In this document: positions 8,927 to 19,978 of the stretch, one piece after another
How positions within the stretch are numbered: the stretch's first letter is position 1
Layout: every line of letters begins with the position of its first letter
Source of the DNA: Novosphingobium sp. 9
GTDB taxonomy: Bacteria > Pseudomonadota > Alphaproteobacteria > Sphingomonadales > Sphingomonadaceae
DNA: 64,000 bases
Assembly (NCBI RefSeq): GCF_025340265.1
Contig: NZ_CP022707.1
Coordinates: forward strand, 434,001-498,000
Direction of reading: 5' to 3'
Program-made: the position numbers and the translations under genes
Notes under the pieces: model-generated
Database searches by the model: none
What the model was told of the DNA's origin: nothing
Seen by the model: the letters and a program-made list of their open reading frames with translations, nothing else

Positions 8927-9682
8927 TCAGCCGCCCTTGGCTTCACCTTCGCTCTTCTCGAACGAGGCAAGGCTGACCTGCATGTAAGGGGTCGGATCGA
9001 CAGCGACGCCATCGACGCGGACTTCGTAGTGCAGGTGCGGGCCGGTGGCATAGCCGGTCTGGCCGACGTAGCCGATCACATCGCCCTTGTGGACGAACTG
9101 GCCATCGGCGACGGCGATGCGCGACATGTGGCCGTAACGGGTTTCCAGATCGCCACCATGTTCAAGCTGGACAAGCAGACCATAGCCGCTGACCCACTGG
9201 GCGCGGCCGACAACGCCATCGGCGGTCGCATGGATCGGGGTGCCGGTGGGGGCAGCGAGATCGAGGCCCTTGTGCGCGCGAATGCCACCGAGGATCGGGT
9301 GGTCACGCAGACCGAAGCCGCTGCTTTCGCGAACGTAATCGACCGGAACCAGCGAGGGGATCGACACCTGCTGGAGCGAACCGATACCGGCGACCTCGGC
9401 CTTGGGCTTCACGGCCACGAAGCCGGTTTCCTCGTAGTTCTGCCAGGAACTGAAAAGGCGGCGGAACTGGGTGTCCTCGCCGCCGCTGGCCGACTGTGCT
9501 GCCTGCTGGCTGGCACGGATCGGCGCCGAAATGTCTGCTGCGCTGCTGTTCGCCAGAGCGGGATGCGCTGCCAGAAGCATGCCTGCCGCGCCGGTAATGG
9601 CCAACTTGCCCGAAACGGCCCTACCCGAAACTACTGGGCCCAAAACTGCGGAGAGCTTGGCGAAATTCTTCGTTACGACCAC
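8927..9682 (-). CDS. M23-family peptidase (LytM-type, peptidoglycan)
   Basis: About 251 residues. A hydrophobic signal (KLAITGAAGMLLAAHPALA) precedes a spacer and a C-terminal LytM domain. The zinc ligands are visible: the domain opens with SGFGLRDHPILGG, has HKGLDLA (His and Asp ligands) and closes with HLHYEVRV (the HxH motif). M23 enzymes cut peptide cross-bridges of peptidoglycan in the periplasm, or act as regulators when degenerate; here all ligands are kept. A GTG at 9682 with AAGG eight bases upstream is the best start, with a TTG at 9688 as the alternative. It is a single gene with its own terminator. Confidence 0.88.
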   Translation of the reverse strand: MVVTKNFAKLSAVLGPVVSGRAVSGKLAITGAAGMLLAAHPALANSSAADISAPIRASQQAAQSASGGEDTQFRRLFSSWQNYEETGFVAVKPKAEVAGIGSLQQVSIPSLVPVDYVRESSGFGLRDHPILGGIRAHKGLDLAAPTGTPIHATADGVVGRAQWVSGYGLLVQLEHGGDLETRYGHMSRIAVADGQFVHKGDVIGYVGQTGYATGPHLHYEVRVDGVAVDPTPYMQVSLASFEKSEGEAKGG

Positions 9683-9833
9683 TCGCAATACCTTGTTTCC
9701 CGGCGATCTGCGCGGAAGCGAATTCCGCAGCCGACCGGCGCGTGCTGTCTGCTGCGACGCCGTTTCGGCATCGCGAAAATATTTGAGATGGTCGGAACCC
9801 CCGCCGTCTCTCGATGTTGGAAGTTATGCGCTG

Positions 9834-10640
9834 TCAAAAATCAGGCGCAAGATCGCCATAAAATTCCAGCGACAAACCGGCTGCGGCCCGCGCCGAGTCG
9901 TTGAACGGCGGCTTAACCTTACCCCGGAAGTAATGATTTACGAGGGTTTTCCAGAGAATCGAAGGTGTTTCGCCGCGCTTCGTCGCCACTGCGGCGAAAT
10001 GATTTGCGCCGAAACGGACGTGCCGGATCTCATCGTCAAGGATTCGTTCGAGGATGCGCGCCCCGCGTTCGTCTCCGCCTGCCCGCACGCGTTCGAGCGT
10101 CGACGGCGTGACGTCGAGCGCCCGCGCCTCCAGCACCATCGGCACTACCGCCAGACGTCCGGCCACATCGGCGCGCGTGGCGCTCGCGGCCTCCCACAAG
10201 CCGCCATGCGCAGGCAAAGCGCCGTACTGGCTGCCCATCGTGCGCAGATGCCGGTCGATCAGCGCGAAATGCATCGCCTCGTCCGCCGCGACCGCCAGAA
10301 AATCGCTGACGAAAGCGCGATCCCCCATCTCCTCACCAAACCGCCCCGCCATATCCAGCGCCAGGTCGATCGCCACGAACTCGATATGCGCAAACGAATG
10401 CCACAGCGCGATGCGGCCGCCGCCTGCCTTGCCGCGCCGGGGCATCTGGCCGGGCGGGAGCAGTTCGGGGCGCTCGGGCCGCCCCGGCTCGTCCGGCATC
10501 GCCACATCGAAACGATGGGAAAGACGGCCCATGCGCCAGTCCCGCGCCACCGTTCGGGTCTTCATCACCTTGGCATGCGGATCGGTTTCGAGCAGCGCCG
10601 CGCGGATCGCGCCCGCAACACTGGGTAGGGCATCGCGCAT
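9834..10640 (-). CDS. DUF455 ferritin-like domain protein
   Basis: Encodes 268 residues. It matches the DUF455 family of ferritin-like four-helix proteins: WHSFAHIEFVAIDLALD and DEAMHFALIDRHL carry the E...H and E..xH pattern of a di-iron site, and a second pair lies in DDEIRHVRFGANHF near residue 205. The reaction is unknown for the family; a tRNA-modifying or oxidase-type di-iron role has been proposed for relatives, which I cannot confirm here. It stands seven bases downstream of bcp on the same strand and is likely co-transcribed with it and glnE. Confidence 0.82.
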   Translation of the reverse strand: MRDALPSVAGAIRAALLETDPHAKVMKTRTVARDWRMGRLSHRFDVAMPDEPGRPERPELLPPGQMPRRGKAGGGRIALWHSFAHIEFVAIDLALDMAGRFGEEMGDRAFVSDFLAVAADEAMHFALIDRHLRTMGSQYGALPAHGGLWEAASATRADVAGRLAVVPMVLEARALDVTPSTLERVRAGGDERGARILERILDDEIRHVRFGANHFAAVATKRGETPSILWKTLVNHYFRGKVKPPFNDSARAAAGLSLEFYGDLAPDF

Positions 10641-10647
10641 GCGGAGG

Positions 10648-11121
10648 TCAGAGCGCCTTTGCGGCTTCCAGCACTTGCGCGGCGTGGTCCTTGACCTTCA
10701 CTTTGTTCCAGACCTGCGCGATCTTCCCTTCGGCATCGACCAGATAGGTCGTGCGCACCATGCCCATGTAGGTGCGGCCATAGTTCTGCTTCTCGGTCCA
10801 GATGCCGAGTGCGTCGGACAACCCGCCTTCTTCCGCATCGGTCGCAAGCGGGGCCTTGAGATCGTTCTTGGCGATGAAGTTCAGGTGCTTCTTCGCCGAA
10901 TCCTTGCTGATGCCGAGCAAGGCCGTGTTCGCCGCCTCGAACGCACCCGCAAGCGCCGAGAAGTCGATGTTCTCGGTCGTGCAGCCCGGCGTCGAATCCT
11001 TGGGATAGAAGAACAGCACCAGCTTGCGGCCCTTGAAATCCGAAACGCGGACCTGCCCGCCATCGGTGGTTTCAAGTGCGATGTTGGGCATGGCGTCGCC
11101 GACGCCGGGGAAGCTGGTCAT
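10648..11121 (-). CDS. bcp: Peroxiredoxin, Bcp/PrxQ type
   Basis: Encodes 157 residues of a thioredoxin-fold thiol peroxidase that reduces hydroperoxides in the cytoplasm. The peroxidatic cysteine is in FYPKDSTPGCTTE (cysteine near residue 47). In many Bcp proteins a resolving cysteine sits five residues later; here that stretch is TTENIDF with no cysteine, and I see no other cysteine in the protein. It would therefore work as a 1-Cys enzyme with an external thiol. The stop-to-start gap to glnE is one base, pointing to an operon glnE-bcp-DUF455. Confidence 0.92.
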   Translation of the reverse strand: MTSFPGVGDAMPNIALETTDGGQVRVSDFKGRKLVLFFYPKDSTPGCTTENIDFSALAGAFEAANTALLGISKDSAKKHLNFIAKNDLKAPLATDAEEGGLSDALGIWTEKQNYGRTYMGMVRTTYLVDAEGKIAQVWNKVKVKDHAAQVLEAAKAL

Positions 11122-11122
11122 G

Positions 11123-13847
11123 TCAATCGATCTCCAAGGTCTCGCCGAAGGCTGCCTGCCAGGCCGCAGCGACCTGCCGGCGGGCCTGCCGCAGCGCGGC
11201 CGTCAGTTCTTCCCAGCCGCCATAGCCGCAGCTTCGCACAAGGGCCAGCCGCGCCGCCTCGGGCGGGTCGAGCGAATCGGGTGCCAGCAGCCTTGCCGCG
11301 ACAAGAAACCGCGCGAGCACGCCGTAAGCCTGCACCAGATCGGCAGGCAGCTGCCCCGCCTTCACCAGAGCCGCGATCGCCATGCCCATGCGCGGGTCCA
11401 GGCCTTTCCCGCTCGCCAGCTGGGCGTGGTGGACAAGGAACTCCAGATCGACCAGACCGCCGCGCGCCAGTTTCACGTCGAGAGCCCCCTTGCCCGGCTT
11501 GTGCTGCGCCATCCGCGCGCGCATCTCGATCACATCGGTGCGCAGTTTCGCCGGGTCGCGCGGACTGGTGAGCACCTCCTGCACGGCGGCATCGAGCGCG
11601 GCGCGCCCCTCCGGCGAACCGTAGAGCGGGCGCGCCCGGCACAGCGCCATGTGCTCCCAGGTCCACGCCTGTTCGGCCTGATAGCGCACGAAACTGTCGA
11701 GACTGGCGGCAGGCGGCCCCTGCTCTCCCGAGGGGCGCAGACGCGTGTCGACCTCATAGAGTGCGCCCTCCGCCGTCGGCACCGAAAGCGCCGCAATCGC
11801 GCGCTGCGCCAACCGGTTGAAGTAGAGCGTGGCCCCCAGCGGACGCTCGCCCTGCGATTCGCGCGTATGCTCGCCGGTAAACAGGAACACCACGTCGAGA
11901 TCGGAAGCATGGGTCAGGATACCCCCCCAGCCGCCCGAGGCCGAGCAGGATGAGCTCTCCCCCCGGCACGGCGCCGTGGCGCGCTTCGAACTCGGCGCGG
12001 GCGGCGTCGATCAGCACGCGGATCGCCGCCTCGGCAATGCGCGAGAGCGCCGCACCGACATCGAGCGGATCGTTGCGCCCTTCGATAAGCTGGACGCCGA
12101 GCACGAAGCGAAGCTCGCCCACCCGGCGACGGACGCGACCGAGCACCGCCTCGTAATCGTCCCCCGCCTCGCGCCGCGCAAAGTCGGCGACCAGTTGATC
12201 GACCTCACCGGGCAGCGCGAAGGCGCTGGCATCGATCAGCGGATCGAGCAGGTCGGCACGGCGCGCGAGGGCATCGGCCAGCGGCGGCGCGATCGAGAGG
12301 ATGTGCGCCAGCATATCGAGCAAGGCCGGGCGCGCTTCAAGCAGCCGGAACAGGTTGATCGCACTGGGCAGGTTGTCGAGCAGCCGCTCCCAGCGGGCGA
12401 GTGCGCGCTCGGGCTCGGGCGCAGCGGCGAGTGCAGCGATCAGCGCCGGGCGGATCGCCGCGAAGGCGCCCCGCGCGGCATCGCTGCGCAGCGCGCGCAT
12501 CTTGCCCGATTCCCAGCTTTGCAGCCGCTTCGCCAGCGCATCGGCATCGCTGAAGCCGAGCGCGGTGCTCGCCTCGTCAAGGTCGCTCTGATCGGGCATC
12601 GCCACCGGTACGGAAACACCGGGCGCTACCGGCGCACTCTGGGCGATCAGGGCATCGTAGCGCGTACCGACTTCGGAGGTGATCGCCTCCACTTCCCCCA
12701 GCAGCGCGGCGCCGTCTGCCAGACCATCGAGCCGGGCCACGGCATCGAGCGCTTCCGGCTTTTCGGGCAGCGCATGGGTCTGCTGATCATGGACCATCTG
12801 CAACCGGTGCTCGATCACCCGCAGCCGGTCGTAACTCTCGCCCAGAAGCTGCGCCTCGCGGACCGGGAGCAGCCCCGCATCGGCCAGCGCATCCAGAGTC
12901 TCGCGCGTACCACGCAGGCGCAGCGCCGGGTTGCGACCGCCATGGATCAGCTGATGAACTTGCGCGTAGAACTCGATCTCGCGGATGCCGCCGCGCCCTT
13001 TCTTGAGGTTGAAGCCGGGGCCGACCCGCTCCGGCCCGCGCGCACTGGCGCGGATCTGGCGGGTCAACCGCCCGATCTCGGCAATCGCGCCGAAATCGAG
13101 GCTGCGACGCCACACGAAAGGCCGGATCGCCGTCAGGAACGCCTCGCCCGCAGGCACGTCTCCGGCGCAGGCCCGCGCCCGGATGAACGCGGCACGCTCC
13201 CATGCCAGCGCCGAGCTTTCGTAATGGCTGAGCGCGCCTGCGACCGGGATCGCCAAGGGGCTGACTTCGGACGCCGGGCGCAAGCGCAGGTCGACGCGGA
13301 AGACATAGCCCTCCTCGGTCACGCGCGAGAGCGTCTCGACCACGCTGCGCGCCACGCGCTGCGCCGCCTCACCCGGATCGTCACGCTCGCGACGGGGCAG
13401 CAGCGCGGGATCGTAAAGCAGGATCGGGTCGATATCGGAGCTGAAGTTCAGCTCGCGCGCCCCATGCTTGCCCAGCGCCAGCGCGAGGAAACCCGCAGGC
13501 TCGCTATCGGGCGCGCGACGGCGGATGGCATCGGCGATGGCCATGTCGAGCGAACGGTCGGCCATGTCGGACAGCGCGCCTGTCACCTCCAGCAGCGGCA
13601 AGGCTCCGGCCAGATCGCCGATGGCCAGCGCCAGCGACAGCGCCCGCCGCTCCCGCCTCAGGGCAACGCCGACATCGGAGGCGCCTTCGCCTGCCGCACG
13701 GGCCAGCGCCAGCGCACCGTTCCAGTCTCCCTGCGCGAGCAATCCGGCCAGCGCGGGCAGGCGCTCCAGCCCGGTGGCAAGGTAGGGGGCATGGGCCTTC
13801 GCCCGCGCAATGGCTCCGGCCCAGTCGGCAGTATCAGCGGCAGTCAT
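11123..13847 (-). CDS. glnE: Bifunctional glutamine synthetase adenylyltransferase/deadenylase (frameshifted as read)
   Basis: The repaired protein has about 908 residues. GlnE adds AMP to and removes it from glutamine synthetase in response to nitrogen supply. It has two nucleotidyltransferase domains: the first is clear at GKHGARELNFSSDIDPILLYD, with KKGRGGIREIEFYAQ next; the second would start at LGLGRLGG..THASDLDVVFLF. The frame breaks inside that second motif, where seven C residues (11922-11928, plus strand) stand in place of a longer run; two extra G on the coding strand give RLGGGILTHASDLD. Both halves are otherwise intact and conserved, so this is almost surely a homopolymer error. 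The start at 13847 gives MTAADTADW; a long upstream in-frame extension is non-coding. Confidence 0.9.
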
Positions 13848-14004
13848 GACCGCAGTCCTGCCCGCTTCGCGCCGGTTTGGAAACGGGCTTGCGCAAACAC
13901 CTCCATTTCCTCCGCGAACGGGCCGGAATTTTTCGCGCGATAGCTTACGCTGATCCTTGATCAGGCGTAGCTTTTCGCTGTTCCCCGAACGCCCGGAGTC
14001 GATC

Positions 14005-14886
14005 ATGTCCGCATACCGCGTCGTCATGCCCCTTGCCCTGCTTGCAGCATCCGTCACCTTTGCGACGCCGCCAACAGCGCAAGTGCTCTGGCAGCACGGC
14101 AGCGATGCGCTGCTGACCACCCGCTGCCCGCCGGGCGGCGATATCGACGAGACCTGCAAGGCCATCGCGCTGCGCCATGCAGGGCAGGAAACGCTGATCG
14201 GCGCGGGTTATATGACCACCCGCGTGCTCTGGAGCCGGCCTCCCGGCGGGGCGGGACCGGATGTCATCGTGCTGGGTGACGACGGCGGCTCCGGAGGAGA
14301 TGGCGATCTGCTGGCCGTGACCTTCTCCGATAGCGCCGCGCCTGTCGTGAAGCGCCTGCGCGGCGAGCGCATCGATGCCGCGAAAGTCACGCCATCGCCT
14401 GACGGCCCCCGCATCTCGCTGGCCTTCGACATCGAATACTTCAACGGCGCACCCCATGCAGGCGCCGCGCTCGTCCCGCTGCCGCTGGTGTGGCGGGATG
14501 GCGACTTCGCGCTCGATCCCAAAGCGCTGACCACCCGCCCCATGCGCTCCGCCGACCTCGACCGGCGCGAACGGGCCGTCGCCCGCGAACTCACCCAGTG
14601 GACGCACGGCACGCCGGAAACGCAAAGCCTCTATCCCGGCCCCTCCTTCTCCGGCACGCCGGTTACCGTGCAAACGCTCGTCGAACTGATGCTGTCCGGC
14701 CACGCCAAGGAAGCCGATGCCCTGCTCCGCCGCGCGTGGCCGCAGCGAGCGGGACGTCAGGCGTTCTGGGCGGACCTGTGCCGCGCGGTCGTGACGCAGC
14801 CCTACTGGCAGCGCTTCGCTCTGGCCCGGCTTCCCGGTGCGGACCTGATCGCGGCCTCCGCCAGAGCCGCCACGCCTTCTACCTGA
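14005..14886 (+). CDS. Secreted protein of unknown function
   Basis: Encodes 293 residues. The N-terminus MSAYRVVMPLALLAASVTFATPPTAQ is a signal peptide. I do not recognise the mature domain. Visible features are two cysteines close together (RCPPGGDIDETCK) that could form a disulfide, an acidic glycine-rich loop GDDGGSGGDGD, and a C-terminal half with an alanine- and arginine-rich helical stretch (MLSGHAKEADALLRRAWPQRAGRQAFWADLC). It has no obvious partner; glnE is divergent, and the M28 peptidase starts 190 bases later. Codon use looks normal for the window, so it is probably a real gene. Confidence 0.65.
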   Translation: MSAYRVVMPLALLAASVTFATPPTAQVLWQHGSDALLTTRCPPGGDIDETCKAIALRHAGQETLIGAGYMTTRVLWSRPPGGAGPDVIVLGDDGGSGGDGDLLAVTFSDSAAPVVKRLRGERIDAAKVTPSPDGPRISLAFDIEYFNGAPHAGAALVPLPLVWRDGDFALDPKALTTRPMRSADLDRRERAVARELTQWTHGTPETQSLYPGPSFSGTPVTVQTLVELMLSGHAKEADALLRRAWPQRAGRQAFWADLCRAVVTQPYWQRFALARLPGADLIAASARAATPST

Positions 14887-15077
14887 CAACGCGCCTTCGG
14901 CCTGACAACGCCTTCGGCCTGACGCTACGCCGCGGCGGAAAAGCATGGCTCCTTGCGCACTCGACTCTTGTCGTCCCCTGCGTTGTGTGCTGCGGTCCCG
15001 CATCCGCTGCCCGTCCTGTCGACGGGCCGCATTCCAGTCTCGCGCCTGCCGGGCCTCAAGCACGGGTTCTTCTCACG

Positions 15078-16844
<1,767 letters not shown>

Positions 16845-16846
16845 GA

Positions 16847-17887
16847 ATGCCACAAGTGAGACGATCTGACGTGACGAATGATACCGTGAACTGGGTGCTG
16901 CCGCCCGAATGGCACCCGCAGGACTGGCTGTGGATCGGCTTCCCGCACGATCCGGTCGAATGGCCGGGCTTCCTGGAGGACGCGCAGGTGCAGATGGCGG
17001 CCTTCGCCAGCGCCGTAGCCGAAAGCGGCCAGCCGGTGCGATTGGTCGTGCGCGACGAAGCCAACCGGGCGCGCGCCGCCTCGCTGGTCTCCTCGAAGGT
17101 CTCGCTCGAAGTGCGCAGCTATGGCGATGTCTGGCTGCGCGATACCGGGCCGCTGGTGGTCACCGACACGCTCGGCAACCGTAAGGCCAAGCGTTTCGGC
17201 TTCAACGGCTGGGGCGGCAAGTACCTGATGGACGGCGATCAGGAGATCGGCGCTGAACTGGCGCGCGATGCCGGGCTCGACGTCGAAGTGGCGGACTGGA
17301 TTCTCGAAGGCGGCGCGATCGACGGCGATGGCACGGGCCTTGTCGCCGTGACCGAACAGGTCTTCCTCAACCCCAACCGCAACCCGCATCTGACCCGCAA
17401 CGATCTGGAGACCCGCCTCCAGCGCGATCTCGGCTACGACCGGGTGCTGTGGCTGGGCGACGGCCTGATCAACGACCATACCGACGGGCATGTCGACAAC
17501 CTCGCCCGGTTCGTGGCGCCCAACACGCTCGCCCTGCCGCGCGCGACCGGCACCGACGATCCCAACGCGGCGATCTATGCCGATGCCAAGGCCCGCGCCG
17601 AGGCCTATGGCGTGACGGTGCGCGAAGTCCTTTCCCCCGGTCGGGTCGAGAGTGCCAGTGAGAATGGGGGCCGGATCGAGCCTGCCAGCTACATGAACTT
17701 CGCGATCACCTCGAAGCTGGTGGTGGTGCCGGTCTATGGCACGAAGCACGATGCCGATGGCGTCGCCGCGATCGCAGAGCTGTTCCCCGATCGCGAGACG
17801 GTGGGCGTGCTGGCCGACGCGGTGCTGGCGGGCGGCGGCTCGTTCCACTGCTCCAGCCAGCAGATGCCCTCGCCAATCGAAGGCTGA
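16847..17887 (+). CDS. aguA: Agmatine deiminase family protein
   Basis: About 346 residues, a guanidine-group-modifying enzyme with the five-bladed propeller fold. The catalytic set is visible: RSYGDVWLRDTGPL (Asp), LEGGAIDGDG (Glu), NDHTDGHVDNLARF (His and Asp) and the nucleophile in FHCSSQQMPSP near the C-terminus. Agmatine deiminase makes N-carbamoylputrescine and ammonia from agmatine. No carbamoylputrescine amidase gene lies beside it, so agmatine as substrate is likely but not certain. The ATG at 16847 starts two bases after the M28 stop; a GTG at 16871 is an alternative. Confidence 0.88.
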   Translation: MPQVRRSDVTNDTVNWVLPPEWHPQDWLWIGFPHDPVEWPGFLEDAQVQMAAFASAVAESGQPVRLVVRDEANRARAASLVSSKVSLEVRSYGDVWLRDTGPLVVTDTLGNRKAKRFGFNGWGGKYLMDGDQEIGAELARDAGLDVEVADWILEGGAIDGDGTGLVAVTEQVFLNPNRNPHLTRNDLETRLQRDLGYDRVLWLGDGLINDHTDGHVDNLARFVAPNTLALPRATGTDDPNAAIYADAKARAEAYGVTVREVLSPGRVESASENGGRIEPASYMNFAITSKLVVVPVYGTKHDADGVAAIAELFPDRETVGVLADAVLAGGGSFHCSSQQMPSPIEG

Positions 17888-18009
17888 GGCATCAGGCGGG
17901 AGAGTCGCAAAAACGGCTCTCCCGTAATATGCGCCCTGCCGTTCCAGCGGCGCGGCGCAGTAGCCGATCTTAGCATTTTGGTAAGGTCTGGCAGCGCAGA
18001 ACGGCGGGC

Positions 18010-18150
18010 ATGGCAAAAGTCATCGCCCTAAGCCGCACATTGGTGCGCCCGCAACCGCTCTCGGCACCCGCCGATGCGCTGCGCTGTGCGCTGGTGGTGG
18101 CCTTCGCTGCGGTAGTGATCCTCGCCCGCGCGCCGCTGCCGTTTCTCTAA
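18010..18150 (+). CDS. Possible small membrane protein, 46 residues
   Basis: A short frame reads MAKVIALSRTLVRPQPLS then one hydrophobic stretch (CALVVAFAAVVILARAPLP). That is a basic head plus a single membrane helix. The ribosome-binding site is weak. Its stop overlaps the stop of the convergent HIT gene by four bases. I do not recognise it and give it low weight. Confidence 0.3.
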   Translation: MAKVIALSRTLVRPQPLSAPADALRCALVVAFAAVVILARAPLPFL

Positions 18151-18572
18151 AAACGCAGCTTCAGCCACGCGACCAGCGCGGCGAGATCCTCACCCTCCAG
18201 CGCAATCGCCTGCCCCAGATCGGGGACTTTCGGCCAGCCGGCATCGACGAACGCGCGTCCCTGCCATTCGCGCGCGCCTTCGTAGCGCGGGATGACGTGG
18301 AAGTGGACATGCGGGTCCACCATCATCAGCATCAGGTAGTTGAGCTTCGCGTAGTCGACAGCCTCGCGCAGCGCGGCCTCGATCGCTGTCGTGACCGTCT
18401 TCAGTTCGGCGTGGGCTTCGAGCGGCAGATCACCGAAGGCCGTGACGTCCGACTTTGCCGCCAGCACCAGCGCGCCCAGCGTGGGCTGCGCAGGGCGGGC
18501 CAGCACCACCCAGTGATCGAACTCGGCCACCAGCGTGTGTGGATAGCCGAACTTTTCGAGCGTCGCGTTCAT
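18147..18572 (-). CDS. HIT-family nucleotide hydrolase/transferase
   Basis: Encodes 141 residues with the histidine triad near the C-terminal third: VDPHVHFHVIPRY fits H-x-H-x-H. HIT proteins hydrolyse nucleoside phosphoramidates, dinucleoside polyphosphates or nucleotide-linked headgroups through a histidine-AMP intermediate. The gene overlaps the start of the upstream CDP-alcohol phosphatidyltransferase by four bases on the same strand (the ATG of this gene overlaps its stop), so the two are translationally coupled. A role in clearing or recycling a CDP-linked headgroup would fit the context but is inference. Confidence 0.88.
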   Translation of the reverse strand: MNATLEKFGYPHTLVAEFDHWVVLARPAQPTLGALVLAAKSDVTAFGDLPLEAHAELKTVTTAIEAALREAVDYAKLNYLMLMMVDPHVHFHVIPRYEGAREWQGRAFVDAGWPKVPDLGQAIALEGEDLAALVAWLKLRF

Positions 18573-19744
18573 GCCGCCTTCTCCATCTTCTCGCCTTCAT
18601 CGGACAGCCACGAGACGATCCTGCCGCCCCGCGCGCGCAAGGCCCAGGCCTGCACCAGCCGCACCGCGTGGATCGCGCAGGACAGCACCGTCCACCACGC
18701 CACCACGATCAGGCCGATGTCGGGGCGCTGGAGCGCGGTCGCGACGAACAGGATCACCATGTTCGGATTGCGCCGCGCGGTGATAAGCCGGAACCGGCTG
18801 TCGAAACGGCGCCAGACATGGATATGCATCCCGCCGTTCTGGCGCATGAACACGCCCTCGATCGCGCGCTGGACCCAATAGCCCAGCTGGATCGCGGCCT
18901 GCACCCACCAGAACGTCGCACTGTCGAAGGACAGGTTCCACGCGGCAAGGCCCGTCGCCCAGAACCACCACCAGAACGGCGGATGGACCAGATCCATGCC
19001 ATGGTCGAACACATTGCCCCAGGCCGAGGACGTGATCGTGCAGCGCGCCAGCTTGCCGTCCACGGTATCGAGCACCATGAACACCAGGCCGGTCGCCATG
19101 CCCCACCAGTAGTGCCCCTGCGCGAACAGCACCGTGGCGATCACGCAGAACACCGCGCCGACGCTCGTCACCATGTTCGGCGTGATCCGCAGCGCGGCAC
19201 AGATCCGGGTCAGCACCAGCGCCCATTCCGGCCAGAGGTACTTGGTGAGAATATCGGTGACGCCCTTGTAGGCGCCGAAATAGCTCGCCCGCTCGATCTG
19301 GCGCACGGTATCGGCCCGCAGCGGCAGGACGAACGGCGTCTCGCGCTTGCGCAACGACTTGTTCTCGATGGTCGGGCCATCCTCGTAGCGCAGCAGGGTG
19401 AAGGCGCCCTCGCCATCGAGCGCCAGCGGCCCCATCGGCGAGGCGCTTTCCATCGCCTTGGCGATTCGCTGCGCCTCGTCGGGCGTCCGGGCATGGGCGA
19501 GCACCGGCACGCCGCCCAGACACAGCACCATGCCGGGGTTCGCCAGCACATGCCGCCACCACGCCGGATCGAAGGCATAGGCCGCGTTCGAGAGCACGGT
19601 GGCGCCCGGCCCCGCCTCGCGACCGACCGCGATGCCGCTCGCCCGTGCGATTCGCGCATTGCGCTCCTCGATCGTCATGCCCCAGAGCCGGACGGTGTTG
19701 TCGCCTACCGTCCATGCCGCGATTTCGCCAAATTCCTGCGTCAT
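18569..19744 (-). CDS. CDP-alcohol phosphatidyltransferase family protein with N-terminal extra domain
   Basis: Encodes 391 residues. The C-terminal half carries the full signature D-x2-D-G-x2-A-R-x8-G-x3-D-x3-D as LDTVDGKLARC...GNVFDHGMD (about residues 215-240), inside a set of about six membrane helices. This family moves a phospho-alcohol from a CDP-linked donor onto an acceptor alcohol in the inner membrane. The first ~140 residues are soluble. Their placement recalls the nucleotidyltransferase half of bifunctional IPCT-DIPP synthases, but the usual nucleotide-binding LAGGxGxR loop is missing. The gene is divergent from the lipid kinase (234-base gap) and coupled to the HIT gene. Substrates are unknown; ceramide- or glycerolipid-headgroup synthesis is inferred from neighbours. 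Confidence 0.85.
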   Translation of the reverse strand: MTQEFGEIAAWTVGDNTVRLWGMTIEERNARIARASGIAVGREAGPGATVLSNAAYAFDPAWWRHVLANPGMVLCLGGVPVLAHARTPDEAQRIAKAMESASPMGPLALDGEGAFTLLRYEDGPTIENKSLRKRETPFVLPLRADTVRQIERASYFGAYKGVTDILTKYLWPEWALVLTRICAALRITPNMVTSVGAVFCVIATVLFAQGHYWWGMATGLVFMVLDTVDGKLARCTITSSAWGNVFDHGMDLVHPPFWWWFWATGLAAWNLSFDSATFWWVQAAIQLGYWVQRAIEGVFMRQNGGMHIHVWRRFDSRFRLITARRNPNMVILFVATALQRPDIGLIVVAWWTVLSCAIHAVRLVQAWALRARGGRIVSWLSDEGEKMEKAA

Positions 19745-19978
19745 TCCCCGGCCCTAATCCACGGACTGGCGCGAGGCAATCGCGAGCGCCCGACGGTGAA
19801 GAGGTGCAAATTATGCAATCACGGTCGCGCCGGGAGTCACGGAAAAAAATTGCAACCAACGATTTCCGCCACTTGGCCTACGATCCCCTCCGCATTTCCC
19901 CTTGTCCAAAAGCCACAAGGCTGTAACAAATGTTCGCTACGGGCAAATTTGGGTGGTTTTCGGCGAAAAGCGTACTAC

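Noticed and set aside
11922-11928. Programmed frameshifting in glnE and the other broken genes
   Set aside because: No slippery heptamer with downstream structure recurs, the losses need different shifts (one or two bases), and none of these families is known to use recoding.
13561-13580. Copies of TGTCGGACA inside glnE and bcp as further GntR operators
   Set aside because: They lie within coding sequence, lack the AT flanks of the five intergenic sites and are far from the sugar locus.
11829-13943. A 704-residue open frame on the plus strand opposite glnE
   Set aside because: Antisense to glnE; composition is dominated by Arg, Gln and Ala with no recognisable motif, typical of a high-GC shadow frame.
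14490-15077. Extension of the M28 peptidase frame far upstream
   Set aside because: The extension overlaps the secreted unknown gene and would bury the signal peptide that begins at 15078.
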